Assembly (NCBI GenBank): GCA_945897465.1 | Contig: CAMDFK010000001.1 | Location: 62,001-126,000 of the forward strand | Length of the DNA stretch: 64,000 bases | Source of the DNA: Limnohabitans sp. Rim8 | GTDB taxonomy: Bacteria > Pseudomonadota > Gammaproteobacteria > Burkholderiales > Burkholderiaceae_C | Direction: 5' to 3' | Shown here: positions 52,615-61,919 of the stretch, in pieces | Layout: every line of letters starts with the position of its first letter | Numbering within the stretch: position 1 is the first letter of the stretch | Notes under the pieces: generated by a model | What the model saw: the letters and a program-made list of their open reading frames with translations, nothing else | The model's database searches: none | Told to the model about the DNA's origin: nothing | Made by a program: the position numbers and the translations under genes

Positions 52615-53487
52615 TCAGGGGTAGAAACTGAGCAAACGGTACCCGCTAAAGTCCAGCTCGGTTGAGATCAACACCCTCAAGCTGCCCGACCAAGACTGAC
52701 CCGGAGAAAGCGTTGGCGGCATTCCAGACTGCTCGGGCAAGACCACGGTGCGCAGCAGCATTTTGCCTTGTGGGTCCGTCAAGCTCAGCTCCAAGGCCGT
52801 TGTGCCCAAAACGCGTCGCGTGGTATTGCGCACCGACCAAGCCAAAACATGGTCATCGCTGCGTTGCACCAAACTGGAGCTCTCAATGACCACGCCCTCG
52901 ACATCTCGAAGCGGATTGATTTGGCACCCAAAGGACTGACACAGATGGCGCGCCAAGGGTTCACTGGCAGGCCACGAAGCCACCAAGGCATCTCTTTGCA
53001 CATAGGCCAGCTGAAGTAACAACAACAAGAACAAGCTCCCCACTGCGTAGGGGAACAGCCACGACTGGGTCGGCACAAGAGAAGCCGCTTCATCTGGCAC
53101 TGCCAAAGGCTCAGGCTTGAAAGCGGACAAAGCCGTTTCGAACGCGGCCAGTTCGATTTGCGCTGACCGATCGTGAGCGGAGGCGCTGTGGTCTTTCCTT
53201 TTCAGCAAACCGTCAATTTCAATGCGGTCTGCCGGGTCGGCCACCAAGTCTGGCAGATGCAACGGCTGCGCCGTGCGCAATAGGGCATCTTCAGGCGAGG
53301 CAGGCGCCGGTGCTGTTGACGAAACAGCTGCCGTTTCGGGCGCTGGCTTCCAGTACAGCACCAAGCCTGTGCTGTCAAACACATGGGCACAAGCTCCACA
53401 ACGCAACCAGCCACTGGCCGCCTGCATATGGGCATCTCCCAACCGATAAACCGTGGTGCACGAGGGACAGCGGGTGATCCTGTTCAT
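52615..53487 (-). CDS. DUF3426 / zinc-ribbon (MJ0042-type) membrane protein
   Basis: 290 residues. N-terminal zinc finger RCPSCTTVYRLGD with a second CGACAHVF pair (MJ0042-type zinc ribbon), a low-complexity linker, one membrane helix (PYAVGSLFLLLLLQLAYVQ), and a C-terminal beta domain (ARRVLGTTALELSLTDPQGKM-like; cited as LGTTALELSLTDPQGK). It follows prmA in the accB-accC-prmA unit typical of beta-proteobacteria. Function unknown. Confidence 0.85.
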   Translation of the reverse strand: MNRITRCPSCTTVYRLGDAHMQAASGWLRCGACAHVFDSTGLVLYWKPAPETAAVSSTAPAPASPEDALLRTAQPLHLPDLVADPADRIEIDGLLKRKDHSASAHDRSAQIELAAFETALSAFKPEPLAVPDEAASLVPTQSWLFPYAVGSLFLLLLLQLAYVQRDALVASWPASEPLARHLCQSFGCQINPLRDVEGVVIESSSLVQRSDDHVLAWSVRNTTRRVLGTTALELSLTDPQGKMLLRTVVLPEQSGMPPTLSPGQSWSGSLRVLISTELDFSGYRLLSFYP

Positions 53488-53544
53488 GGTCCGATTGTAG
53501 ACAGGCTCAAGCCAGCTCAGGCGGTGCTCGCAGATCGGTGCAAA

Positions 53545-54453
53545 CTACAAGGTGCATTCAGCGGGCCGTGCCAACAGCTTGGCCGTCATCAGGATCCAGC
53601 CCTCTTGGGTGTCGGTCACCTCAAGGGCCACCCAAGGTGCATAAGCAGCTTGGAGCTGCTCGGCCTGCCGCTCCAGGATACCGGCCAATACCAAATGCCC
53701 ACCAGGGGCCACGTAAGAGCACAACAAGGGAGCCAGCACTTTCAAAGGTGTGGCCAGAATATTGGCCAACACAGTCTGGTAATGGCCTTGTGCTTTGTCG
53801 GGCAGGCCCGCCTTCAACTGCACGCCATTGGCCTGCGCATTCAACTCGGTCGAGGTCACCGCAGCGTCGTCAATGTCAACGGCATCTATGTTGGTGGCGC
53901 CGTATTTGGCCGCACCGATGGCCAAGATGCCCGAGCCACAACCGTAGTCAAGCACCCGCTGCCCCTGCACGCCATGCTGCGCAATCCAGCGCAGGCACAT
54001 GCGGGTGGTGGGGTGGGTGCCAGTGCCAAAAGCCAAACCCGGGTCGAGACGGATGATTTGGCGGGCTTGCTCGGGCGGTTCGTGCCAGGTGGGCACGATC
54101 CAGAATTCAGGGGTCACCTCGACCGGCGCGAACTGCGACTGGGTCAAGCGCACCCAATCTTGGTCTTCCACGGTCTGGATGCCCAGCAACTGGCAGTCCT
54201 CAAAAAAGTCTTGCGCACCCAGCAAAACCGCCGCTTCCTTGGCCGCGGCTTCCTGGGCAAACAAGGCCACCATGCGCGAACGCTGCCATCCGTCTTTAGG
54301 TGGCGGCATACCCGGCTCGCCAAACAGCGCTTGTTCAGCAGGCGTCTGGGCGTCCGCGTCTTCCACCGATACGCTCAAGGCATCGAGGGCATCGAGGGCA
54401 TCGCTCAGCACGTCCACCCGGTCTTCTGGGCACAGCAGGCTCAGTTCATGCAT
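53545..54453 (-). CDS. prmA: Ribosomal protein L11 methyltransferase PrmA
   Basis: 302 residues. N-terminal substrate domain (LSLLCPEDRVDVLSDALDAL) and C-terminal class I methyltransferase: IIRLDPGLAFGTGTHPTTRM, RVLDYGCGSGILAIGAAKYG, NIDAVDIDDAAV and LANILATPL. PrmA trimethylates ribosomal protein L11. 6 bp after accC and 57 bp before DUF3426, so it is co-transcribed with acc genes. Confidence 0.97.
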   Translation of the reverse strand: MHELSLLCPEDRVDVLSDALDALDALSVSVEDADAQTPAEQALFGEPGMPPPKDGWQRSRMVALFAQEAAAKEAAVLLGAQDFFEDCQLLGIQTVEDQDWVRLTQSQFAPVEVTPEFWIVPTWHEPPEQARQIIRLDPGLAFGTGTHPTTRMCLRWIAQHGVQGQRVLDYGCGSGILAIGAAKYGATNIDAVDIDDAAVTSTELNAQANGVQLKAGLPDKAQGHYQTVLANILATPLKVLAPLLCSYVAPGGHLVLAGILERQAEQLQAAYAPWVALEVTDTQEGWILMTAKLLARPAECTL

Positions 54454-54459
54454 ACGAAA

Positions 54460-55809
54460 TCAGCGCTTGTGCTGGCTCAGCCAGTATTCCAAATAATGGA
54501 TGTTGGTGCCCCCTTGCATGAACTTGGCGTCCACCATCAACTCACGGTGCAAGGGAATGTTGGTGCTGATGCCTTCGATCACGGTCTCGTTCAAAGCCGT
54601 TTGCATGCGGGCCAAGGCCTGCTCGCGGGTGTCCCCGTGCACGATCAGTTTGCCAATCATCGAGTCGTAGTTCGGCGGCACAAAGTAGTTGTTGTACACG
54701 TGCGAATCCACCCGAACACCGGGCCCACCCGGCATGTGCCAAGATGTGACGCGACCAGGAGAAGGCGTGAACTTGAATGGATCTTCTGCGTTGATACGGC
54801 ATTCAATGGCATGTCCCCGGATTTCGATCTGCCGCTGGGTGAAAGGCAATTTGATACCTGCAGCCACCATGATCTGGGTTTTGACAATGTCCACACCCGT
54901 GACCCACTCTGTCACCGGGTGCTCGACTTGCACCCGGGTGTTCATTTCGATGAAATAAAACTCACCATTCTCGAATAAAAACTCGAACGTACCCGCACCG
55001 CGGTAGCCAATCTTCTTGCAAGCTGCGACGCAACGCTCACCAATCTTGTCGATCAGTTTGCGGGGGATGCCGGGGGCAGGCGCCTCTTCGATCACTTTTT
55101 GATGGCGCCGCTGCATCGAGCAATCGCGTTCACCCAAATAAACCGCGTTCTTGAACTTGTCGGCCAAGATCTGGATCTCGATGTGCCTGGGGTTCTGGAG
55201 AAACTTCTCCATGTAGACCGCAGGATTGCCAAACGCCGCACCGGCTTCGGCCTTGGTCATCTGAACGGCGTTGACAAGCGCTGCCTCGGTGTGCACCACA
55301 CGCATGCCACGACCACCACCGCCACCTGCGGCCTTGATGATGACCGGGTAACCCACCGCTTTGGCGATGCGGCGAATCTGCACCGGGTCATCGGGCAGTT
55401 CACCTTCAGAACCAGGCACGCAGGGCACGCCGGCACGGATCATGGCCTGTTTGGCTGAGACCTTGTCGCCCATGATGCGAATCGACTCGGGGGTGGGGCC
55501 AATGAACTGGAAACCACTTTTCTCAACGCGCTCGGCAAAGTCAGCGTTTTCGCTCAAAAAGCCGTAGCCGGGGTGAATCGCCTCAGCATCCGTGACTTCA
55601 GCCGCCGAGATTATGGCGGGCATGTTGAGGTAGCTCAACGGGGATGCTGCAGGACCAATACAAACGGCTTCTTCAGCCAACTTCACGTATTTGGCTTCTT
55701 TGTCGGCTTCGGAATAGACCATCACCGCTTTGACGCCCAATTCACGGCAAGCGCGTTGGATGCGCAAGGCGATCTCGCCTCGGTTGGCGACCAGGATTTT
55801 CTTGAACAT
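54460..55809 (-). CDS. accC: Acetyl-CoA carboxylase biotin carboxylase subunit
   Basis: 449 residues, full length. ATP-grasp motifs: [17 protein letters not shown] at the start, [30 protein letters not shown] (glycine-rich loop), [36 protein letters not shown] (metal Glu residues). It carboxylates biotin on AccB with bicarbonate and ATP, the first half of malonyl-CoA synthesis. 15 bp after accB and 6 bp before prmA. Confidence 0.98.
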   Translation of the reverse strand: MFKKILVANRGEIALRIQRACRELGVKAVMVYSEADKEAKYVKLAEEAVCIGPAASPLSYLNMPAIISAAEVTDAEAIHPGYGFLSENADFAERVEKSGFQFIGPTPESIRIMGDKVSAKQAMIRAGVPCVPGSEGELPDDPVQIRRIAKAVGYPVIIKAAGGGGGRGMRVVHTEAALVNAVQMTKAEAGAAFGNPAVYMEKFLQNPRHIEIQILADKFKNAVYLGERDCSMQRRHQKVIEEAPAPGIPRKLIDKIGERCVAACKKIGYRGAGTFEFLFENGEFYFIEMNTRVQVEHPVTEWVTGVDIVKTQIMVAAGIKLPFTQRQIEIRGHAIECRINAEDPFKFTPSPGRVTSWHMPGGPGVRVDSHVYNNYFVPPNYDSMIGKLIVHGDTREQALARMQTALNETVIEGISTNIPLHRELMVDAKFMQGGTNIHYLEYWLSQHKR

Positions 55810-55824
55810 GAAATCCCCGTGGTT

Positions 55825-56277
55825 TTATTCGACGATGAAAAGAGGCTGACCGTATTCCACGGCCTGACCGTTTTCACACAGAATTTGAGTGACAGTACCT
55901 GACTTGTCAGATTCGATCTCGTTGAGGATCTTCATCGCTTCGATGATGCACAGAGTGTCGCCCTCTTTGACCACCGAGCCGATCTGGATGAAAGCCGCTG
56001 CGCCCGGGCTGGATGAGCGGTAGAAGGTCCCTACCATGGGCGACTTGACCGCATGCCCCGCAGGCGCAGCAACAGGGACGGGGGCCTCGACAGGGGCAAG
56101 GGGAGCAGCCACAACAGGTGCCGCTGCGATGGGTGCAACTTGCTGCATCACGACCGGCTGGGGCACCCCCATGCTCTTGACGATGCGGACTTTGCCTTCG
56201 GCTTCGGTGATTTCCAACTCCGACACATTGGAATCGGACACCAAATCAATGAGTGTTTTAAGTTTGCGCAAATCCAT
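55825..56277 (-). CDS. accB: Biotin carboxyl carrier protein of acetyl-CoA carboxylase
   Basis: 150 residues. N-terminal dimerisation segment [17 protein letters not shown] then [13 protein letters not shown]; a Pro/Ala/Val linker about residues 45-75; and the biotinyl domain with the biotin-attachment motif EAMKILNE (Lys116), preceded by [15 protein letters not shown] and followed by PLFIVE at the C-terminus. The ATG at 56277 is preferred over the longer open frame. Operon head of accB-accC-prmA-DUF3426. Confidence 0.97.
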   Translation of the reverse strand: MDLRKLKTLIDLVSDSNVSELEITEAEGKVRIVKSMGVPQPVVMQQVAPIAAAPVVAAPLAPVEAPVPVAAPAGHAVKSPMVGTFYRSSSPGAAAFIQIGSVVKEGDTLCIIEAMKILNEIESDKSGTVTQILCENGQAVEYGQPLFIVE

Positions 56278-56426
56278 AGATCCTCCATTGCTTGGGCACA
56301 TGTAATGGAGCGAATTTACACTAAATTCCAGCCAAAATCCTTGAAATTAGCTTTTCTTGGCCGAACCACTGCAGCGCATGAATGCCTTGGAAGGAGACGC
56401 AAGCTGCAGGATCGGTCAGGGACGCG

Positions 56427-56987
56427 TCAAGGGGTGGCCGTGCGCCATTGCGCCAAATCATCCGTCGTGAGTTGTCCCATCTTCTGTCGCCAAATGCTCC
56501 CATCTGCTTTAAAAAATACAGTAAATGGCAAGCCCCCCGCAGCGTTACCCAAAGATTTGGCCAACTGTGTGCCCTCAAGGCCTGCCAATCCCACAGGAAA
56601 ACCCAAGGCTTGTCGGGTCAGGAACTTGCGCACAGCGCTGGGTTGATCAATCGCCAAAGCAAGCACTTGGTGCCCGTTGGGCAGATTTTCCCGCCAGAAG
56701 GCGTCAATCATCGGCAATTCTTCGATACAAGGGGGACACCAAGTGGCCCAAAAATTCAGCAACAAAGGTTTGCCCTGAAAGCCTGCCATGGCCAAGGCCT
56801 CGCCCGAAGGGGTCTCGAATTGCTGACCCCAAAAAGGGTGGTTCTTGGCGTCCGCCACGCCCCGAGGCTCAAAGCGCCACAAGGCCACGCCGACACCAGC
56901 CACTGCAGCTGCAGCGCCTGCCCCCCAAATCAAGTGGCGTCTGGAGGGGTTTTCACTGGATGGATTCATACCCGAATTGTCTTTCAT
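56427..56987 (-). CDS. TlpA family thioredoxin-like protein
   Basis: About 186 residues. One N-terminal membrane anchor (RRHLIWGAGAAAAVAGVGVALW), then a periplasmic thioredoxin domain with the CxxC site NFWATWCPPCIEELPMIDAF and the cis-Pro region GGLPFTVFFKADGS. TlpA-like proteins reduce cysteines in the periplasm, e.g. for cytochrome c or oxidase maturation. Start codon ATG 56987 overlaps the previous gene's TGA by 1-4 bp. Runs toward accB on the same strand with a 149-bp gap. Confidence 0.9.
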   Translation of the reverse strand: MKDNSGMNPSSENPSRRHLIWGAGAAAAVAGVGVALWRFEPRGVADAKNHPFWGQQFETPSGEALAMAGFQGKPLLLNFWATWCPPCIEELPMIDAFWRENLPNGHQVLALAIDQPSAVRKFLTRQALGFPVGLAGLEGTQLAKSLGNAAGGLPFTVFFKADGSIWRQKMGQLTTDDLAQWRTATP

Positions 56988-57568
56988 GCCGCCAGCAGGC
57001 ACTCCAAAGCCGCCAAATTCCCCCTCGGTGAGCGGCCTTGCGCATCGGGCAACAAAGCCCCCCGCAAATCGTCCAGGTCGTAAATGCGCAGGTGCACACC
57101 CACATCTTCGTTCAAGGCTTCACAAAAACTGTGCAGACTCAACACCTCCACGTCGTCGCCATGCAGGCCACGCACGGTTTGAGTCTCGTAGCGCTGGTTC
57201 TGGTTGATCAGGGCCATTTCAGCCGATTTGGGGTCGTCACAAAACAAGGCCAAGTCCACATCGCACAGGCGCGTGGCCCAACCTTGCCAGACCGCACCGC
57301 CCAAGTGCGGGTGGAATTCGGCCAAGCGCTGCATCCAGACCCGTGCCAATTGGCGCAAGGCCAACAACTCGCCAGGTTGCGTATCGGCGCAAAACAAGGC
57401 GATGTAGTCGCGCACCTGTGCTTCGACCACATCGTTGGTGGGCAACGCGGTGCGCGTGGGCAGGCCCAGTTCTTTGAGGGCGCGGTGCTTGGCCGGGCCA
57501 AAGGCCAAGCCTTCTTCGACCACCAAACGGGCAGCGGTGGCAGCAATTTCGAGGGCAAGGTCGTTCAT
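56984..57568 (-). CDS. Conserved hypothetical protein, nucleotidyltransferase-like motif
   Basis: About 194 residues. I do not recognise the family firmly. There is a helix-rich first half (LEIAATAARLVVEEGLAFG; AKHRALKELGLPTRTALP) and a central GWATRLCDVDLALFCDDPKS with an Asp-rich D-x-D motif reminiscent of nucleotidyltransferases, then YDLDDLRGALLPDAQGRS. Upstream codons beyond ATG 57568 are not counted. Divergent from mpl; its TGA overlaps the TlpA-like start (ATGA). Confidence 0.7.
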   Translation of the reverse strand: MNDLALEIAATAARLVVEEGLAFGPAKHRALKELGLPTRTALPTNDVVEAQVRDYIALFCADTQPGELLALRQLARVWMQRLAEFHPHLGGAVWQGWATRLCDVDLALFCDDPKSAEMALINQNQRYETQTVRGLHGDDVEVLSLHSFCEALNEDVGVHLRIYDLDDLRGALLPDAQGRSPRGNLAALECLLAA

Positions 57569-57639
57569 GGGCACCGATTGTGACCGGGCCCAACAGGTCG
57601 TGGTCCGGCTTGCACCCAATGGCCCCCTAAAATCCGAGC

Positions 57640-59019
57640 ATGCATATACATATCTTGGGCATTTGTGGCACCTTCATGGGGGGCTTGGCCGCGCTGGCCC
57701 GCGAGGCAGGGCATCGGGTGACCGGGTGTGACGCGGGCGTTTACCCCCCGATGAGCGACCAGTTGCAGGCTTTGGGCATCGAGCTGATCGAGGGTTTTGA
57801 CGCCGACCAGATGGCCCTGCAACCCGACATGTACGTGGTGGGCAACGTGGTCAGCCGCGCCCGATTGGCCGACGGCAACCCCAAATTCCCACTCATGGAA
57901 GCCATTTTGGAGGCCGGTGCACCGTACACCAGCGGCCCGCAGTGGCTGTCCGAGCATGTGCTCCAAGGCCGCCATGTGCTGGCGGTGGCGGGCACACACG
58001 GCAAAACCACCACCACCTCGATGTTGGCCTGGGTGCTGGAGCAAGCTGGTCTGCAACCGGGTTTTTTGGTGGGTGGTGTGCCGCTCAACTTTGGGGTCTC
58101 GGCCCGGCTTGGCAGGGGCAAGTACTTCGTGATCGAAGCGGACGAGTACGACACCGCCTTTTTCGACAAGCGCAGCAAGTTTGTGCACTACCGCCCGCGT
58201 ACCGCCATCCTGAACAACCTCGAGTTCGACCACGCCGACATCTTTGACGACCTCTCTGCGATTGAACGCCAGTTCCACCACTTGGTACGCACCGTACCCG
58301 GCTCGGGCCGGGTGGTGGTCAACGGCCTAGAGGAAAGCCTGACGCGCGTGCTGGGTCAGGGATGCTGGAGCGAGGTGCGCACATTTGGCTCCGCTGTGAG
58401 CGACTTTGTGGCCGAGGGTGAGCCCTCGCAGTTCCAAGTTTTGCAGGCTGGGCAAGCGGTGGCCGAAGTGCAGTGGGCGATTGGCGGCGTGCACAACCAG
58501 CTCAACGCGCTGGCATCCATTGCGGCCGCCGAGCATGTGGGCGTGGCACCAAGTGTGGCGGCGCAAGCCTTGGCCGCCTTTGAAAACGTCAAACGCCGCA
58601 TGGAGGTGCGTGGCTCCGTCCAACGCGAAGGGGGTGGCATCACCGTTTACGATGACTTTGCCCACCACCCCACCGCCATCCGCACCACCGTCAACGGCCT
58701 GCGCCGTCAAGTGGGCCAAGCCCGCATCCTGGCGATTTTTGAGCCGCGCAGCAACACCATGAAGCTCGGCACCATGAAAGCCCAGCTGCCTTGGAGCCTG
58801 GAAGAAGCAGACTTGGCCTTTTGCCATTCGGGCGGACTGGGCTGGGATGCCACTGCAGCACTACTGCCCATGGGGGCAAAAGCGCAAGTGGGCGCCAACA
58901 TAGACGAAGTCATCGCCCAAGTGCTGGCACAAGTGCAGCCCGGCGACCACCTGCTGTGCATGAGCAACGGCGGCTTTGGCGGCATTCACGCCAAGCTGCT
59001 GACAGCCCTCAACGGCTGA
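57640..59019 (+). CDS. mpl: UDP-MurNAc:L-Ala-gamma-D-Glu-meso-DAP ligase Mpl
   Basis: 459 residues, Mur ligase fold. First domain: HILGICGTFMGGLAALARE (UDP motif), ATP loop VAGTHGKTTTTSMLAWVLE, then EADEYDTAFFDKRSKF, LNNLEFDHADIF, GVHNQLNALASIAAA, and the C-terminal VYDDFAHHPTAIRTT and FEPRSNTMK. It reattaches recycled tripeptide to UDP-MurNAc, the salvage partner of AmpD (46685). Complete and convergent with aroG. Confidence 0.97.
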   Translation: MHIHILGICGTFMGGLAALAREAGHRVTGCDAGVYPPMSDQLQALGIELIEGFDADQMALQPDMYVVGNVVSRARLADGNPKFPLMEAILEAGAPYTSGPQWLSEHVLQGRHVLAVAGTHGKTTTTSMLAWVLEQAGLQPGFLVGGVPLNFGVSARLGRGKYFVIEADEYDTAFFDKRSKFVHYRPRTAILNNLEFDHADIFDDLSAIERQFHHLVRTVPGSGRVVVNGLEESLTRVLGQGCWSEVRTFGSAVSDFVAEGEPSQFQVLQAGQAVAEVQWAIGGVHNQLNALASIAAAEHVGVAPSVAAQALAAFENVKRRMEVRGSVQREGGGITVYDDFAHHPTAIRTTVNGLRRQVGQARILAIFEPRSNTMKLGTMKAQLPWSLEEADLAFCHSGGLGWDATAALLPMGAKAQVGANIDEVIAQVLAQVQPGDHLLCMSNGGFGGIHAKLLTALNG

Positions 59020-60136
59020 GTGAACGACGCGCCTTCACCGCATCCGACAGCACCTGCAACACGCCTTCGCTGTCGTCCCAGCCGATGCAAGCGTCGGTGA
59101 TGCTCTGGCCGTAGGTCAGGTTTGCCACTTCGTGCTGACCGGGCGTGAACTTCTGGGCACCATCTTTCAGGTGGCTCTCAACCATGACCCCAAACACCTG
59201 GCGTGAGCCGCCGCTGATTTGTGCGGCGATGTCCTTGGCCACATCGATCTGGCGCTCGTGCTTTTTGCTGCTGTTGGCGTGGCTGCAGTCCACCATCAAG
59301 CTGGCAGGCAGCTTGGCGGCTTCGAGTTCCTTGCAAGCGGCAGCCACGCTTTCGGCGTCGTAGTTGGGGGCTTTGCCGCCGCGCAAAATCACGTGGCAGT
59401 CCTGGTTGCCTTGGGTCTGCACGATGGCGACCTGGCCATTCTTGTGCACCGACAAAAAGTGGTGACCACGTGCAGCGGCCTGGATCGCGTCGGTCGCGAT
59501 CTTGATGTTGCCGTCGGTGCCGTTCTTGAAGCCGATGGGGGCCGACAGGCCCGAAGCCAGTTCGCGGTGCACCTGACTTTCGGTGGTGCGTGCGCCGATG
59601 GCGCCCCAACTGATCAGGTCACCGATGTACTGGGGCGAGATCACGTCCAGGAACTCGCTGCCTGCGGGCAGGCCCTGGCGGTTGATCTCGATCAGCAGCT
59701 GGCGCGCGATGCGCAGGCCTTCGTCGATGCGGTAGCTCTCATCCAAATAGGGGTCGTTGATCAGGCCCTTCCAGCCCACGGTGGTGCGGGGCTTCTCAAA
59801 GTACACGCGCATCACGATTTCCAGCGTGTCGGCGTACTTCTCACGCAGGGGCTTGAGGCGTCGGGCGTAATCCAGCGCTGCAGCCGGATCGTGAATCGAG
59901 CAGGGGCCGATGATGACCAGCAGACGGTCGTCTTGGCTGTGCACGATCTTCTGAATGGCTTTGCGGGTGTGGGAGATCAGTGTTTCCGTGGCCGTGCCGG
60001 CAATCGGGAAAAAGCGGATCAAATGTTCTGGCGGTGGGAGCACGGTGATGTCCTTGATGCGTTCGTCGTCGGTCTGGCCTTTGCGGTCGGCGGCATTCGG
60101 ATACCAGCTCTCGGGGGCTGCGGTTTTGGCGTTCAT
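59009..60136 (-). CDS. aroG: 3-deoxy-7-phosphoheptulonate synthase (class I DAHP synthase)
   Basis: 375 residues; first step of the shikimate pathway (PEP + E4P). Landmarks: LLVIIGPCSIHDPAAALDYARRL, MRVYFEKPRTTVGWKGLIND, EFLDVISPQYIGDLISWGAIGARTTESQ-type block (cited as ISPQYIGDLISWGAIGART), FKNGTDGNIKIA, VILRGGKAPNY, MVDCSHANSSKKH (metal Cys/His/Asp region), and VESHLKDGAQKF. Clear GGAG 8 bp before ATG 60136. Its promoter side carries a leader peptide and attenuator, so expression probably responds to aromatic amino acid supply. Feedback type (Phe/Tyr/Trp) cannot be read from sequence. Confidence 0.97.
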   Translation of the reverse strand: MNAKTAAPESWYPNAADRKGQTDDERIKDITVLPPPEHLIRFFPIAGTATETLISHTRKAIQKIVHSQDDRLLVIIGPCSIHDPAAALDYARRLKPLREKYADTLEIVMRVYFEKPRTTVGWKGLINDPYLDESYRIDEGLRIARQLLIEINRQGLPAGSEFLDVISPQYIGDLISWGAIGARTTESQVHRELASGLSAPIGFKNGTDGNIKIATDAIQAAARGHHFLSVHKNGQVAIVQTQGNQDCHVILRGGKAPNYDAESVAAACKELEAAKLPASLMVDCSHANSSKKHERQIDVAKDIAAQISGGSRQVFGVMVESHLKDGAQKFTPGQHEVANLTYGQSITDACIGWDDSEGVLQVLSDAVKARRSLSR

Positions 60137-60165
60137 CGTGGACTCCTCAGATTAAAAAACAGGTG

Positions 60166-60199
60166 AAAAAAAACCGCCGGGCTTTGGGGCTCCGGCGGT
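60166..60199 (-). terminator. Attenuator terminator between the leader ORF and aroG
   Basis: Minus strand: ACCGCCGG ... CCGGCGGT stem (8 bp) with an 11-nt loop followed by eight Ts. It lies 22 bp past the leader stop (60222) and about 30 bp before aroG. A second copy of the 3' arm (CCCCGGCGG at 60241-60249 within the leader ORF) can pair with the terminator's 5' arm, forming an antiterminator. Confidence 0.88.
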
Positions 60200-60221
60200 G
60201 TGTGTCGAGATGTTCGGGTGC

Positions 60222-60296
60222 TTATGCGCTCGCCTCTCGTCCGCCGGGGACTGAGAACCAAAAATAAAAAAAGTAAAAAGCGTTGCGCAGAGACAT
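60222..60296 (-). CDS. aroG leader peptide (aromatic amino acid attenuator)
   Basis: 24 codons plus TAA. Residues 7-14 are FYFFYFWF, eight consecutive codons for Phe, Tyr and Trp (60255-60278). Codons 16-19 contain the CCCCGGCGG segment that can pair with the terminator's 5' arm. So a ribosome stalled at the aromatic run leaves that segment free for antitermination, whereas one at the stop masks it. I see no clear Shine-Dalgarno before ATG 60296; a longer in-frame ATG at 60368 (overlapping the tldD stop) is the alternative. Established attenuators have this architecture. Confidence 0.87.
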   Translation of the reverse strand: MSLRNAFYFFYFWFSVPGGREASA

Positions 60297-60367
60297 GAGA
60301 TGCAATGTATCACAGGTCAATGACAATTCCTGACAGACTCGCCCAAGAGCAAACCCGAAAAGGCGCA

Positions 60368-61828
60368 TCAGGCCGTGCCACCCACGGTGAGACCGTCGAT
60401 GCGCAGCGTCGGTTGACCCACCCCCACGGGCACGCTCTGACCTTCCTTGCCGCAGGTGCCCACGCCCGAGTCGAGCTTCATGTCGTTGCCGATCATGCTG
60501 ATCTTCTTGAGCGACTCGGGGCCACTGCCGATCAGGGTCGCGCCCTTGACGGGGTATTGGATCTTGCCGTTTTCCACCCAATACGCCTGGCTGGCCGAGA
60601 ACACAAACTTGCCGCTGGTGATGTCCACCTGCCCGCCCGCGAAGTTGGTGGCGTACAAGCCCTTTTTGATGCTGGCCACGATTTCTTCGGCGCTCTTGTC
60701 GCCACCCAGCATGTAGGTGTTGGTCATGCGCGGCATGGGCACATGGGCGTAGCTTTCGCGGCGGCCGTTGCCCGTGGGCTTGACGCCCATCAATCGGGCG
60801 TTCATCGCGTCCTGGATGTAACCCCTCAGGATGCCGTCTTCGATCAGCACGTTCTTTTGACTGGCATGGCCTTCGTCGTCCACGTTCAGAGAGCCCCGGC
60901 GGTCGGCGATGGTGCCGTCGTCGAGAACGGTGACGCCCTTGGCCGCCACACGCTGGCCAATGCGACCACTGAAAGCGCTGGAGCCTTTGCGGTTGAAGTC
61001 GCCTTCCAGGCCGTGGCCAACGGCTTCGTGCAGCAGCACACCGGGCCAGCCATTGCCCAGCACCACCGTCATCTCGCCTGCGGGGGCGGGGCGGGCTTCG
61101 AGGTTGATCAGCGCGGCCGACACAGCTTCTTGCACATAGGTCTCGACCATGCCGTCGTCAAAGTAGGCCAAGCCAAAGCGGCCACCGCCGCCAGCGCTGC
61201 CGACTTCGCGGCGGCCGTTTTGCTCGGCAATCACCGTCACCGACAGGCGGATCAAGGGTCGCACATCGGCCGCCAAAGTGCCATCGGCGCGGGCCACCAT
61301 GACCACGTCGTATTCGGAGGCCAAACCGGCCATGACCTGCACCACACGCGGATCTTTGGCTCGAGCGATTTTCTCGACACGACCGAGCAAATTCACCTTG
61401 GCCGTGCTGTCCAGCGTGGACATCGGATCGAGCGACGGGTAAAGCGAGCGGCTGGCCGACACCTTGCGGGCCGGCACCTTGATGCGTTTGTTTTGCGTGG
61501 CTTGCGCGATGGTGCGCACCGTCATGGCCGCGTCCATCAAGCAGGCTTCGGAGATATCGTCCGAGTAGGCGAAGGCGGTTTTCTCGCCCGACACGGCACG
61601 CACACCCACACCTTGGTCGATGCTGAAGCTGCCGGTCTTGACGATGCCTTCTTCCAGGCTCCAGCCTTCGGAGCGGGTGTACTGAAAATACAGGTCGGCG
61701 TCGTCGACAGCGTGGGCCTTGATGGCGGCCAACGCCCGGCTCAGGTGGGTTTCATCCAGCCCAAAAGGCTCGAGCAAGAGGGATCGGGCCGTGGCCAAGC
61801 GTTCGATGGTGGGTTCGCGTGAAATCAT
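60368..61828 (-). CDS. tldD: Metalloprotease TldD
   Basis: 486 residues. Zinc site HEAVGH (267-272) in NGWPGVLLHEAVGHGLEGDF; with GVGVRAVSGEKTAFAYSD and DDGTIADRRGSLNVDDEGHA blocks, this is TldD rather than TldE (PmbA), which lacks the motif. TldD/TldE process peptides such as microcin B17 and CcdA. No tldE is adjacent. The ATG at 61828 is used; the open frame upstream to 62110 lies antisense of other genes. Its stop is just upstream of the aroG leader. Confidence 0.97.
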   Translation of the reverse strand: MISREPTIERLATARSLLLEPFGLDETHLSRALAAIKAHAVDDADLYFQYTRSEGWSLEEGIVKTGSFSIDQGVGVRAVSGEKTAFAYSDDISEACLMDAAMTVRTIAQATQNKRIKVPARKVSASRSLYPSLDPMSTLDSTAKVNLLGRVEKIARAKDPRVVQVMAGLASEYDVVMVARADGTLAADVRPLIRLSVTVIAEQNGRREVGSAGGGGRFGLAYFDDGMVETYVQEAVSAALINLEARPAPAGEMTVVLGNGWPGVLLHEAVGHGLEGDFNRKGSSAFSGRIGQRVAAKGVTVLDDGTIADRRGSLNVDDEGHASQKNVLIEDGILRGYIQDAMNARLMGVKPTGNGRRESYAHVPMPRMTNTYMLGGDKSAEEIVASIKKGLYATNFAGGQVDITSGKFVFSASQAYWVENGKIQYPVKGATLIGSGPESLKKISMIGNDMKLDSGVGTCGKEGQSVPVGVGQPTLRIDGLTVGGTA

Positions 61829-61919
61829 GGGGTGATTGTAGGCACGGAACAAGACCCTTGCCGGGGCTGGAGTGACAAGCTTCAGACACAGGTCTGCACA
61901 CACAAAGCAAAACAGCCGC

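Noticed and set aside
60297-60367. Promoter for the aroG leader
   Set aside because: TTGACC/TTGTCA-like hexamers occur, but none has a good -10 at 16-18 bp, so I do not call one.
60305-61822. 505-codon plus-strand open frame antisense to tldD
   Set aside because: Arg/His/Gly-rich shadow frame; the sense frame contains the HExxxH metalloprotease motif.
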